From contig JAKCOZ010000649.1 of assembly GCA_022605955.1 (NCBI GenBank), forward strand, positions 37,809 through 101,808: a stretch of 64,000 nt of DNA, read 5' to 3'. Both the position numbers and the translations under genes were made by a program. This DNA is from Rallus limicola (Eukaryota > Chordata > Aves > Gruiformes > Rallidae). Under the pieces are notes generated by a model, which saw only the letters and a list, made by a program, of their open reading frames with translations, searched no databases and was not told the origin of the DNA. Numbering within the stretch: position 1 is the first letter of the stretch; each line of letters starts with the position of its first letter. This document shows positions 33,567-46,436 of the stretch, one piece after another.

Positions 33567-36536
33567 ATGCCTTTCAGGCCTAGCTTCTTTACTTTGGGAG
33601 CTATTGCTGGACGTATAGCATGTTTTGAACTGCAGTCTGCTAGGGCCGAGAAAAGCACCGTAGGAGGTTCCAGGCATGTTCCCTCTTTCCAGGCAAAGGA
33701 AAAGGCTGAGAGCCAAAGTGACAGGGTCTGCTCGTGTGTCCTGTTAGGAGGTTTCAGACAAGCTATGCCTTTCAGGCCTAGCTTCTTTACTTTGGGAGCT
33801 ATTGCTGGACGTTTAGCATGTTTTGAACTGCAGTCTGCTAGGGCCGAGAAAAGCACCGTAGGAGGTTCCAGGCATGTTCCCTCTTTCCAGGCAAAGGAAA
33901 AGGCTGAGAGCCAAAGTGACAGGGTCTGCTCGTGTGTCCTGTTAGGAGGTTTCAGACAAGCTATGCCTTTCAGGCCTAGCTTCTTTACTTTGGGAGCTAT
34001 TGCTGGACGTTTAGCATGTTTTGAACTGCAGTCTGCTAGGGCCGAGAAAAGCACCGTAGGAGGTTCCAGGCATGTTCCCTCTTTCCAGGCAAAGGAAAAG
34101 GCTGAGAGCCAAAGTGACAGGGTCTGCTCGTGTGTCCTGTTAGGAGGTTTCAGACAAGCTATGCCTCTCAGGCCTAGCTTCTTTACTTTGGGAGCTATTG
34201 CTGGACGTTTAGCATGTTTTGAACTGCAGTCTGCTAGGGCCGAGAAAAGCACCGTAGGAGGTTCCAGGCATGTTCCCTCTTTCCAGGCAAAGGAAAAGGC
34301 TGAGAGCCAAAGTGACAGGGTCTGCTCGTGTGTCCTGTTAGGAGGTTTCAGACAAGCTATGCCTTTCAGGCCTAGCTTCTTTACTTTGGGAGTTATAGCT
34401 GGACGTTTAGCATGTTTTGAACTGCAGTCTGCTAGGGCCGAGAAAAGCACCGTAGGAGGTTCCAGGCATGTTCCCTCTTTCCAGGCAAAGGAAAAGGCTG
34501 AGAGCCAAAGTGACAGGGTCTGCTCGTGTGTCCTGTTAGGAGGTTTCAGACAAGCTATGCCTTTCAGGCCTAGCTTCTTTACTTTGGGAGTTATTGCTGG
34601 ACGTTTAGCATGTTTTGAACTGCAGTCTGCTAGGGCCGAGAAAAGCACCGTAGGAGGTTCCAGGCATGTTCCCTCTTTCCAGGCAAAGGAAAAGGCTGAG
34701 AGCCAAAGTGACAGGGTCTGCTCGTGTGTCCTGTTAGGAGGTTTCAGACAAGCTATGCCTTTCAGGCCTAGCTTCTTTACTTTGGGAGTTATTGCTGGAC
34801 GTTTAGCATGTTTTGAACTGCAGTCTGCTAGGGCCGAGAAAAGCACCGTAGGAGGTTCCAGGCATGTTCCCTCTTTCCAGGCAAAGGAAAAGGCTGAGAG
34901 CCAAAGTGACAGGGTCTGCTCGTGTGTCCTGTTAGGAGGTTTCAGACAAGCTATGCCTTTCAGGCCTAGCTTCTTTACTTTGGGAGCTATTGCTGGACGT
35001 TTAGCATGTTTTGAACTGCAGTCTGCTAGGGCCGAGAAAAGCACCGTAGGAGGTTCCAGGCATGTTCCCTCTTTCCAGGCAAAGGAAAAGGCTGAGAGCC
35101 AAAGTGACAGGGTCTGCTCGTGTGTCCTGTTAGGAGGTTTCAGACAAGCTATGCCTTTCAGGCCTAGCTTCTTTACTTTGGGAGCTATTGCTGGACGTTT
35201 AGCATGTTTTGAACTGCAGTCTGCTAGGGCCGAGAAAAGCACCGTAGGAGGTTCCAGGCATGTTTCCTCTTTCCAGGCAAAGGAAAAGGCTGAGAGCCAA
35301 AGTGACAGGGTCTGCTCGTGTGTCCTGTTAGGAGGTTTCAGACAAGCTATGCCTATCAGTCCTAGCTTCTTTACTATGGGAGTTATTGCTGGACGTTTAG
35401 CATGTTTTGAACTGCAGTCTGCTAGGGCCGAGAAAAGCACCGTAGGAGGTTCCAGGCATGTTCCCTCTTTCCAGGCAAAGGAAAAGGCTGAGAGCCAAAG
35501 TGACAGGGTCTGCTCGTGTGTCCTGTTAGGAGGTTTCAGACAAGCTATGCCTTTCAGGCCTAGCTTCTTTACTTTGGGAGTTATTGCTGGACGTTTAGCA
35601 TGTTTTGAACTGCAGTCTGCTAGGGCCGAGAAAAGCACCGTAGGAGGTTCCAGGCATGTTCCCTCTTTCCAGGCAAAGGAAAAGGCTGAGAGCCAAAGTG
35701 ACAGGGTCTGCTCGTGTGTCCTGTTAGGAGGTTTCAGACAAGCTATGCCTTTCAGGCCTAGCTTCTTTACTTTGGGAGCTATTGCTGGACGTTTAGCATG
35801 TTTTGAACTGCAGTCTGCTAGGGCCGAGAAAAGCACCGTAGGAGGTTCCAGGCATGTTCCCTCTTTCCAGGCAAAGGAAAAGGCTGAGAGCCAAAGTGAC
35901 AGGGTCTGCTCGTGTGTCCTGTTAGGAGGTTTCAGACAAGCTATGCCTTTCAGGCCTCTCTTCTTTACTTTGGGAGCTATTGCTGGACGTTTAGCATGTT
36001 TTGAACTGCAGTCTGCTAAGGCCGAGAAAAGCACCGTAGGAGGTTCCAGGCATGTTCCCTCTTTCCAGGCAAAGGAAAAGGCTGAGAGCCAAAGTGACAC
36101 GGTCTGCTCGTGTGTCCTGTTAGGAGGTTTCAGACAAGCTATGTCTTTCAGGCCTAGCTTCTTTACTTTGGGAGTTATTGCTGGACGTTTAGCATGTTTT
36201 GAACTGCAGTCTGCTAGGGCCGAGAAAAGCACCGTAGGAGGTTCCAGGCATGTTCCCTCTTTCCAGGCAAAGGAAAAGGCTGAGAGCCAAAGTGACAGGG
36301 TCTGCTCGTGTGTCCTGTTAGGAGGTTTCAGACAAGCTATGCCTTTCAGGCCTAGCTTCTTTACTTTGGGAGTTATTGCTGGACGTTTAGCATGTTTTGA
36401 ACTGCAGTCTGCTAGGGCCGAGAAAAGCACCGTAGGAGGTTCCAGGCATGTTCCCTCTTTCCAGGCAAAGGAAAAGGCTGAGAGCCAAAGTGACAGGGTC
36501 TGCTCGTGTGTCCTGTTAGGAGGTTTCAGACAAGCT
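33567..36536 (+). repeat. 15-monomer block related to the 22-mer
   Basis: Order: A (ATA at 49-51), A, A, L/A, ata, V, V, A, A (TGTTTCC), PI (TCAGTCC), V, A, PL-acgg, V (ATGTCT at 1-6), V. With the preceding act monomer (33369) and the following A-C-acgg (36537) it follows the 22-mer order, lacking the PI before L and one of the two PL monomers. Many private changes suggest a relatively old segment. Confidence 0.83.
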
Positions 36537-39500
36537 ATGCCTTTCAGGCCTAGCTTCTATACTTTGGGAGCTATTGCTGGATGTTTAGCATGTTTTGAAC
36601 TGCAGTCTGCTAGGGCCGAGAAAAGCACCGTAGGAGGTTCCAGGCATGTTCCCTCTTTCCAGGCAAAGGAAAAGGCTGAGAGCCAAAGTGACACGGTCTG
36701 CTCGTGTGTCCTGTTAGGAGGTTTCAGACAAGCTATGCCTTTCAGGCCTAGCTTCTTTACTTTGGGAGCTATTGCTGGACGTTTAGCATGTTTTGAACTG
36801 CAGTCTGCTAGGGCCGAGAAAAGCACCGTAGGAGGTTCCAGGCATGTTCCCTCTTTCCAGGCAAAGGAAAAGGCTGAGAGCCAAAGTGACAGGGTCTGCT
36901 CGTGTGTCCTGTTAGGAGGTTTCAGACAAGCTATGCCTTTCAGGCCTAGCTTCTTTACTTTGGGAGCTATTGCTGGACGTTTAGCATGTTTTGAACTGCA
37001 GTCTGCTAGGGCCGAGAAAAGCACCGTAGGAGGTTCCAGGCATGTTCCCTCTTTCCAGGCAAAGGAAAAGGCTGAGAGCCAAAGTGACAGGGTCTGCTCG
37101 TGTGTCCTGTTAGGAGGTTTCAGACAAGCTATGCCTTTCAGGCCTAGCTTCTTTACTATGGGAGTTATTGCTGGACGTTTAGCATGTTTTGAACTGCAGT
37201 CTGCTAGGGCCGAGAAAAGCACCGTAGGAGGTTCCAGGCATGTTCCCTCTTTCCAGGCAAAGGAAAAGGCTGAGAGCCAAAGTGACAGGGTCTGCTCGTG
37301 TGTCCTGTTAGGAGGTTTCAGACAAGCTATGCCTTTCAGGCCTAGCTTCTTTACTTTGGGAGCTATTGCTGGACGTTTAGCATGTTTTGAACTGCAGTCT
37401 GCTAGGGCCGAGAAAAGCACCGTAGGAGGTTCCAGGCATGTTCCCTCTTTCCAGGCAAAGGAAAAGGCTGAGAGCCAAAGTGACAGGGTCTGCTCGTGTG
37501 TCCTGTTAGGAGGTTTCAGACAAGCTATGCCTCTCAGGCCTAGCTTCTTTACTTTGGGAGCTATTGCTGGACGTTTAGCATGTTTTGAACTGCAGTCTGC
37601 TAGGGCCGAGAAAAGCACCGTAGGAGGTTCCAGGCATGTTCCCTCTTTCCAGGCAAAGGAAAAGGCTGAGAGCCAAAGTGACAGGGTCTGCTCGTGTGTC
37701 CTGTTAGGAGGTTTCAGACAAGCTATGCCTTTCAGGCCTAGCTTCTTTACTTTGGGAGTTATAGCTGGACGTTTAGCATGTTTTGAACTGCAGTCTGCTA
37801 GGGCCGAGAAAAGCACCGTAGGAGGTTCCAGGCATGTTCCCTCTTTCCAGGCAAAGGAAAAGGCTGAGAGCCAAAGTGACAGGGTCTGCTCGTGTGTCCT
37901 GTTAGGAGGTTTCAGACAAGCTATGCCTTTCAGGCCTAGCTTCTTTACTTTGGGAGCTATTGCTGGACGTTTAGCATGTTTTGAACTGCAGTCTGCTAGG
38001 GCCGAGAAAAGCACCGTAGGAGGTTCCAGGCATGTTCCCTCTTTCCAGGCAAAGGAAAAGGCTGAGAGCCAAAGTGACAGGGTCTGCTCGTGTGTCCTGT
38101 TAGGAGGTTTCAGACAAGCTATGCCTTTCAGGCCTCTCTTCTTTACTTTGGGAGCTATTGCTGGACGTTTAGCATGTTTTGAACTGCAGTCTGCTAAGGC
38201 CGAGAAAAGCACCGTAGGAGGTTCCAGGCATGTTCCCTCTTTCCAGGCAAAGGAAAAGGCTGAGAGCCAAAGTGACAGGGTCTGCTCGTGTGTCCTGTTA
38301 GGAGGTTTCCGACAAGCTATGCCTTTCAGGCCTAGCTTCTTTACTTTGGGAGTTATTGCTGGACGTTTAGCATGTTTTGAACTGCAGTCTGCTAGGGCCG
38401 AGAAAAGCACCGTAGGAGGTTCCAGGCATGTTCCCTCTTTCCAGGCAAAGGAAAAGGCTGAGAGCCAAAGTGACAGGGTCTGCTCGTGTGTCCTGTTAGG
38501 AGGTTTCAGACAAGCTATGCCTTTCAGGCCTAGCTTCTTTACTTTGGGAGCTATTGCTGGACGTTTAGCATGTTTTGAACTGCAGTCTGCTAGGGCCGAG
38601 AAAAGCACCGTAGGAGGTTCCAGGCATGTTCCCTCTTTCCAGGCAAAGGAAAAGGCTGAGAGCCAAAGTGACAGGGTCTGCTCGTGTGTCCTGTTAGGAG
38701 GTTTCAGACAAGCTATGCCTATCAGGCCTAGCTTCTTTACTATGGGAGTTATTGCTGGACGTTTAGCATGTTTTGAACTGCAGTCTGCTAGGGCCGAGAA
38801 AAGCACCGTAGGAGGTTCCAGGCATGTTCCCTCTTTCCAGGCAAAGGAAAAGGCTGAGAGCCAAAGTGACAGGGTCTGCTCGTGTGTCCTGTTAGGAGGT
38901 TTCAGACAAGCTATGCCTTTCAGGCCTAGCTTCTTTACTTTGGGAGCTATTGCTGGACGTTTAGCATGTTTTGAACTGCAGTCTGCTAGGGCCGAGAAAA
39001 GCACCGTAGGAGGTTCCAGGCATGTTCCCTCTTTCCAGGCAAAGGAAAAGGCTGAGAGCCAAAGTGACAGGGTCTGCTCGTGTGTCCTGTTAGGAGGTTT
39101 CAGACAAGCTATGCCTCTCAGGCCTAGCTTCTTTACTTTGGGAGCTATTGCTGGACGTTTAGCATGTTTTGAACTGCAGTCTGCTAGGGCCGAGAAAAGC
39201 ACCGTAGGAGGTTCCAGGCATGTTCCCTCTTTCCAGGCAAAGGAAAAGGCTGAGAGCCAAAGTGACAGGGTCTGCTCGTTTTTCCTGTTAGGAGGTTTCA
39301 GACAAGCTATGCCTTTCAGGCCTAGCTTCTTTACTTTGGGAGCTATTGCTGGACGTTTAGCATGTTTTGAACTGCAGTCTGCTAGGGCCGAGAAAAGCAC
39401 CGTAGGAGGTTCCAGGCATGTTCCCTCTTTCCAGGCAAAGGAAAAGGCTGAGAGCCAAAGTGACAGGGTCTGCTCGTGTGTCCTGTTAGGAGGTTTCAGA

Positions 39501-39704
39501 CAAGCTATGCCTTTCAGGCCTAGCTTCTTTACTTTGGGAGCTATTGCTGGACGTTTAGCATGTTTTGAACTGCAGTCTGCTAGGGCCGAGAAAAGCACCG
39601 TAGGAGGTTCCAGGCATGTTCCCTCTTTCCAGGCAAAGGAAAAGGCTGAGAGCCAAAGTGACAGGGTCTGCTCGTGTGTCCTGTTAGGAGGTTTCAGACA
39701 AGCT
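36537..39704 (+). repeat. 16-monomer irregular block
   Basis: Order: A-C-acgg (CTTCTATAC), A, A, V with ATG at 28-30 but TTC at 7-9, A, L/A, ata, A, PL, V (preceded by TTTCCGAC), A, PI, A, L/A (ends CTCGTTTTTCC), A, A. Monomer 37131 has only the right half of the PI pair, which fits a crossover or conversion between positions 7 and 28. No exact internal period was found. Confidence 0.8.
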
Positions 39705-41882
39705 ATGCCTTTCAGTCCTCTCTTCTTTACTTTGGGAGCTATTGCTGGACGTTTAGCATGTTTTGAACTGCAGTCTGCTAAGGCCGAGAAAAGCACCGTA
39801 GGAGGTTCCAGGCATGTTCCCTCTTTCCAGGCAAAGGAAAAGGCTGAGAGCCAAAGTGACAGGGTCTGCTCGTGTGTCCTGTTAGGAGGTTTCAGACAAG
39901 CTATGCCTTTCAGGCCTAGCTTCTTTACTTTGGGAGTTATTGCTGGACGTTTAGCATGTTTTGAACTGCAGTCTGCTAGGGCCGAGAAAAGCACCGTAGG
40001 AGGTTCCAGGCATGTTCCCTCTTTCCAGGCAAAGGAAAAGGCTGAGAGCCAAAGTGACAGGGTCTGCTCGTGTGTCCTGTTAGGAGGTTTCAGACAAGCT
40101 ATGCCTTTCAGGCCTAGCTTCTTTACTTTGGGAGTTATTGCTGGACGTTTAGCATGTTTTGAACTGCAGTCTGCTAGGGCCGAGAAAAGCACTGTAGGAG
40201 GTTCCAGGCATGTTCCCTCTTTCCAGGCAAAGGAAAAGGCTGAAAGCCAAAGTGACAGGGTCTGCTCGTGTGTCCTGTTAGGAGGTTTCAGACAAGCTAT
40301 GCCTTTCAGGCCTAGCTTCTTTACTTTGGGAGTTATTGCTGGACGTTTAGCATGTTTTGAACTGCAGTCTGCTAGGGCCGAGAAAAGCACCGTAGGAGGT
40401 TCCAGGCATGTTCCCTCTTTCCAGGCAAAGGAAAAGGCTGAGAGCCAAAGTGACAGGGTCTGCTCGTGTGTCCTGTTAGGAGGTTTCAGACAAGCTATGC
40501 CTTTCAGGCCTAGCTTCTTTACTTTGGGAGTTATTGCTGGACGTTTAGCATGTTTTGAACTGCAGTCTGCTAGGGCCGAGAAAAGCACCGTAGGAGGTTC
40601 CAGGCATGTTCCCTCTTTCCAGGCAAAGGAAAAGGCTGAGAGCCAAAGTGACAGGGTCTGCTCGTGTGTCCTGTTAGGAGGTTTCAGACAAGCTATGCCT
40701 TTCAGGCCTAGCTTCTTTACTTTGGGAGCTATTGCTGGACGTTTAGCATGTTTTGAACTGCAGTCTGCTAGGGCCGAGAAAAGCACCGTAGGAGGATCCA
40801 GGCATGTTCCCTCTTTCCAGGCAAAGGAAAAGGCTGAGAGCCAAAGTGACAGGGTCTGCTCGTGTGTCCTGTTAGGAGGTTTCAGACAAGCTATGCCTTT
40901 CAGGCCTAGCTTCTTTACTTTGGGAGCTATTGCTGGACGTTTAGCATGTTTTGAACTGCAGTCTGCTAGGGCCGAGAAAAGCACCGTAGGAGGTTCCAGG
41001 CATGTTCCCTCTTTCCAGGCAAAGGAAAAGGCTGAGAGCCAAAGTGACAGGGTCTGCTCGTGTGTCCTGTTAGGAGGTTTCAGACAAGCTATGCCTTTCA
41101 GGCCTAGCTTCTTTACTTTGGGAGTTATTGCTGGACGTTTAGCATGTTTTGAACTGCAGTCTGCTAGGGCCGAGAAAAGCACCGTAGGAGGTTCCAGGCA
41201 TGTTCCCTCTTTCCAGGCAAAGGAAAAGGCTGAGAGCCAAAGTGACAGGGTCTGCTCGTGTGTCCTGTTAGGAGGTTTCAGACAAGCTATGCCTTTCAGG
41301 CCTAGCTTCTTTACTTTGGGAGCTATTGCTGGACGTTTAGCATGTTTTGAACTGCAGTCTGCTAGGGCCGAGAAAAGCACCGTAGGAGGTTCCAGGCATG
41401 TTCCCTCTTTCCAGGCAAAGGAAAAGGCTGAGAGCCAAAGTGACAGGGTCTGCTCGTGTGTCCTGTTAGGAGGTTTCAGACAAGCTATGCCTTTCAGGCC
41501 TAGCTTCTTTACTTTGGGAGCTATTGCTGGACGTTTAGCATGTTTTGAACTGCAGTCTGCTAGGGCCGAGAAAAGCACCGTAGGAGGTTCCAGGCATGTT
41601 CCCTCTTTCCAGGCAAAGGAAAAGGCTGAGAGCCAAAGTGACAGGGTCTGCTCGTGTGTCCTGTTAGGAGGTTTCAGACAAGCTATGCCTTTCAGGCCTA
41701 GCTTCTTTACTTTGGGAGCTATTGCTGGACGTTTAGCATGTTTTGAACTGCAGTCTGCTAGGGCCGAGAAAAGCACCGTAGGAGGTTCCAGGCATGTTCC
41801 CTCTTTCCAGGCAAAGGAAAAGGCTGAGAGCCAAAGTGACAGGGTCTGCTCGTGTGTCCTGTTAGGAGGTTTCAGACAAGCT
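39705..41882 (+). repeat. 11-mer HOR, copy 1 (2178 bp)
   Basis: Led by a PL variant with AGT at 10-12 (TTTCAGTCCTCTC), unique to this family. Order: PL-AGT, V, V, V, V, A, A, V, A, A, A. Private changes: ACTGTAGG (40193) and GAAAGCC in monomer 40101, and GGAGGATCC in monomer 40695. Confidence 0.94.
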
Positions 41883-44060
41883 ATGCCTTTCAGTCCTCTC
41901 TTCTTTACTTTGGGAGCTATTGCTGGACGTTTAGCATGTTTTGAACTGCAGTCTGCTAAGGCCGAGAAAAGCACCGTAGGAGGTTCCAGGCATGTTCCCT
42001 CTTTCCAGGCAAAGGAAAAGGCTGAGAGCCAAAGTGACAGGGTCTGCTCGTGTGTCCTGTTAGGAGGTTTCAGACAAGCTATGCCTTTCAGGCCTAGCTT
42101 CTTTACTTTGGGAGTTATTGCTGGACGTTTAGCATGTTTTGAACTGCAGTCTGCTAGGGCCGAGAAAAGCACCGTAGGAGGTTCCAGGCATGTTCCCTCT
42201 TTCCAGGCAAAGGAAAAGGCTGAGAGCCAAAGTGACAGGGTCTGCTCGTGTGTCCTGTTAGGAGGTTTCAGACAAGCTATGCCTTTCAGGCCTAGCTTCT
42301 TTACTTTGGGAGTTATTGCTGGACGTTTAGCATGTTTTGAACTGCAGTCTGCTAGGGCCGAGAAAAGCACCGTAGGAGGTTCCAGGCATGTTCCCTCTTT
42401 CCAGGCAAAGGAAAAGGCTGAGAGCCAAAGTGACAGGGTCTGCTCGTGTGTCCTGTTAGGAGGTTTCAGACAAGCTATGCCTTTCAGGCCTAGCTTCTTT
42501 ACTTTGGGAGTTATTGCTGGACGTTTAGCATGTTTTGAACTGCAGTCTGCTAGGGCCGAGAAAAGCACCGTAGGAGGTTCCAGGCATGTTCCCTCTTTCC
42601 AGGCAAAGGAAAAGGCTGAGAGCCAAAGTGACAGGGTCTGCTCGTGTGTCCTGTTAGGAGGTTTCAGACAAGCTATGCCTTTCAGGCCTAGCTTCTTTAC
42701 TTTGGGAGTTATTGCTGGACGTTTAGCATGTTTTGAACTGCAGTCTGCTAGGGCCGAGAAAAGCACCGTAGGAGGTTCCAGGCATGTTCCCTCTTTCCAG
42801 GCAAAGGAAAAGGCTGAGAGCCAAAGTGACAGGGTCTGCTCGTGTGTCCTGTTAGGAGGTTTCAGACAAGCTATGCCTTTCAGGCCTAGCTTCTTTACTT
42901 TGGGAGCTATTGCTGGACGTTTAGCATGTTTTGAACTGCAGTCTGCTAGGGCCGAGAAAAGCACCGTAGGAGGTTCCAGGCATGTTCCCTCTTTCCAGGC
43001 AAAGGAAAAGGCTGAGAGCCAAAGTGACAGGGTCTGCTCGTGTGTCCTGTTAGGAGGTTTCAGACAAGCTATGCCTTTCAGGCCTAGCTTCTTTACTTTG
43101 GGAGCTATTGCTGGACGTTTAGCATGTTTTGAACTGCAGTCTGCTAGGGCCGAGAAAAGCACCGTAGGAGGTTCCAGGCATGTTCCCTCTTTCCAGGCAA
43201 AGGAAAAGGCTGAGAGCCAAAGTGACAGGGTCTGCTCGTGTGTCCTGTTAGGAGGTTTCAGACAAGCTATGCCTCTCAGGCCTAGCTTCTTTACTTTGGG
43301 AGTTATTGCTGGACGTTTAGCATGTTTTGAACTGCAGTCTGCTAGGGCCGAGAAAAGCACCGTAGGAGGTTCCAGGCATGTTCCCTCTTTCCAGGCAAAG
43401 GAAAAGGCTGAGAGCCAAAGTGACAGGGTCTGCTCGTGTGTCCTGTTAGGAGGTTTCAGACAAGCTATGCCTTTCAGGCCTAGCTTCTTTACTTTGGGAG
43501 CTATTGCTGGACGTTTAGCATGTTTTGAACTGCAGTCTGCTAGGGCCGAGAAAAGCACCGTAGGAGGTTCCAGGCATGTTCCCTCTTTCCAGGCAAAGGA
43601 AAAGGCTGAGAGCCAAAGTGACAGGGTCTGCTCGTGTGTCCTGTTAGGAGGTTTCAGACAAGCTATGCCTTTCAGGCCTAGCTTCTTTACTTTGGGAGCT
43701 ATTGCTGGACGTTTAGCATGTTTTGAACTGCAGTCTGCTAGGGCCGAGAAAAGCACCGTAGGAGGTTCCAGGCATGTTCCCTCTTTCCAGGCAAAGGAAA
43801 AGGCTGAGAGCCAAAGTGACAGGGTCTGCTCGTGTGTCCTGTTAGGAGGTTTCAGACAAGCTATGCCTTTCAGGCCTAGCTTCTTTACTTTGGGAGCTAT
43901 TGCTGGACGTTTAGCATGTTTTGAACTGCAGTCTGCTAGGGCCGAGAAAAGCACCGTAGGAGGTTCCAGGCATGTTCCCTCTTTCCAGGCAAAGGAAAAG
44001 GCTGAGAGCCAAAGTGACAGGGTCTGCTCGTGTGTCCTGTTAGGAGGTTTCAGACAAGCT
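41883..44060 (+). repeat. 11-mer HOR, copy 2 (2178 bp)
   Basis: PL-AGT, V, V, V, V, A, A, V, A, A, A, in the same phase as copy 1. The eighth monomer (43269) differs by CTC at 7-9, giving an L/V combination not seen elsewhere; all other L monomers are L/A. Confidence 0.94.
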
Positions 44061-45842
44061 ATGCCTTTCAGTCCTCTCTTCTTTACTTTGGGAGCTATTG
44101 CTGGACGTTTAGCATGTTTTGAACTGCAGTCTGCTAAGGCCGAGAAAAGCACCGTAGGAGGTTCCAGGCATGTTCCCTCTTTCCAGGCAAAGGAAAAGGC
44201 TGAGAGCCAAAGTGACAGGGTCTGCTCGTGTGTCCTGTTAGGAGGTTTCAGACAAGCTATGCCTTTCAGGCCTAGCTTCTTTACTTTGGGAGTTATTGCT
44301 GGACGTTTAGCATGTTTTGAACTGCAGTCTGCTAGGGCCGAGAAAAGCACCGTAGGAGGTTCCAGGCATGTTCCCTCTTTCCAGGCAAAGGAAAAGGCTG
44401 AGAGCCAAAGTGACAGGGTCTGCTCGTGTGTCCTGTTAGGAGGTTTCAGACAAGCTATGCCTTTCAGGCCTAGCTTCTTTACTTTGGGAGTTATTGCTGG
44501 ACGTTTAGCATGTTTTGAACTGCAGTCTGCTAGGGCCGAGAAAAGCACCGTAGGAGGTTCCAGGCATGTTCCCTCTTTCCAGGCAAAGGAAAAGGCTGAG
44601 AGCCAAAGTGACAGGGTCTGCTCGTGTGTCCTGTTAGGAGGTTTCAGACAAGCTATGCCTTTCAGGCCTAGCTTCTTTACTTTGGGAGCTATTGCTGGAC
44701 GTTTAGCATGTTTTGAACTGCAGTCTGCTAGGGCCGAGAAAAGCACCGTAGGAGGTTCCAGGCATGTTCCCTCTTTCCAGGCAAAGGAAAAGGCTGAGAG
44801 CCAAAGTGACAGGGTCTGCTCGTGTGTCCTGTTAGGAGGTTTCAGACAAGCTATGCCTTTCAGGCCTAGCTTCTTTACTTTGGGAGCTATTGCTGGACGT
44901 TTAGCATGTTTTGAACTGCAGTCTGCTAGGGCCGAGAAAAGCACCGTAGGAGGTTCCAGGCATGTTCCCTCTTTCCAGGCAAAGGAAAAGGCTGAGAGCC
45001 AAAGTGACAGGGTCTGCTCGTGTGTCCTGTTAGGAGGTTTCAGACAAGCTATTCCTTTCAGGCCTAGCTTCTTTACTTTGGGAGTTATTGCTGGACGTTT
45101 AGCATGTTTTGAACTGCAGTCTGCTAGGGCCGAGAAAAGCACCGTAGGAGGTTCCAGGCATGTTCCCTCTTTCCAGGCAAAGGAAAAGGCTGAGAGCCAA
45201 AGTGACAGGGTCTGCTCGTGTGTCCTGTTAGGAGGTTTCAGACAAGCTATGCCTTTCAGGCCTAGCTTCTTTACTTTGGGAGCTATTGCTGGACGTTTAG
45301 CATGTTTTGAACTGCAGTCTGCTAGGGCCGAGAAAAGCACCGTAGGAGGTTCCAGGCATGTTCCCTCTTTCCAGGCAAAGGAAAAGGCTGAGAGCCAAAG
45401 TGACAGGGTCTGCTCGTGTGTCCTGTTAGGAGGTTTCAGACAAGCTATGCCTTTCAGGCCTAGCTTCTTTACTTTGGGAGCTATTGCTGGACGTTTAGCA
45501 TGTTTTGAACTGCAGTCTGCTAGGGCCGAGAAAAGCACCGTAGGAGGTTCCAGGCATGTTCCCTCTTTCCAGGCAAAGGAAAAGGCTGAGAGCCAAAGTG
45601 ACAGGGTCTGCTCGTGTGTCCTGTTAGGAGGTTTCAGACAAGCTATGCCTTTCAGGCCTAGCTTCTTTACTTTGGGAGCTATTGCTGGACGTTTAGCATG
45701 TTTTGAACTGCAGTCTGCTAGGGCCGAGAAAAGCACCGTAGGAGGTTCCAGGCATGTTCCCTCTTTCCAGGCAAAGGAAAAGGCTGAGAGCCAAAGTGAC
45801 AGGGTCTGCTCGTGTGTCCTGTTAGGAGGTTTCAGACAAGCT
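44061..45842 (+). repeat. 11-mer family, shortened nonamer copy 3 (1782 bp)
   Basis: PL-AGT, V, V, A, A, V (ATT for ATG at 1-3, monomer 45051), A, A, A. Two V monomers are missing compared with copies 1 and 2, exactly 396 bp, as expected from unequal exchange within the V run. Confidence 0.93.
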
Positions 45843-46436
45843 ATGCCTTTCAGTCCTCTCTTCTTTACTTTGGGAGCTATTGCTGGACGTTTAGCATGTT
45901 TTGAACTGCAGTCTGCTAAGGCCGAGAAAAGCACCGTAGGAGGTTCCAGGCATGTTCCCTCTTTCCAGGCAAAGGAAAAGGCTGAGAGCCAAAGTGACAG
46001 GGTCTGCTCGTGTGTCCTGTTAGGAGGTTTCAGACAAGCTATGCCTTTCAGGCCTAGCTTCTTTACTTTGGGAGTTATTGCTGGACGTTTAGCATGTTTT
46101 GAACTGCAGTCTGCTAGGGCCGAGAAAAGCACCGTAGGAGGTTCCAGGCATGTTCCCTCTTTCCAGGCAAAGGAAAAGGCTGAGAGCCAAAGTGACAGGG
46201 TCTGCTCGTGTGTCCTGTTAGGAGGTTTCAGACAAGCTATGCCTTTCAGGCCTAGCTTCTTTACTTTGGGAGTTATTGCTGGACGTTTAGCATGTTTTGA
46301 ACTGCAGTCTGCTAGGGCCGAGAAAAGCACCGTAGGAGGTTCCAGGCATGTTCCCTCTTTCCAGGCAAAGGAAAAGGCTGAGAGCCAAAGTGACAGGGTC
46401 TGCTCGTGTGTCCTGTTAGGAGGTTTCAGACAAGCT
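45843..46436 (+). repeat. 11-mer family, truncated copy 4
   Basis: Only PL-AGT, V, V remain before a PI monomer at 46437 starts a different module. The junction is at a monomer boundary with no foreign sequence. Confidence 0.92.
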
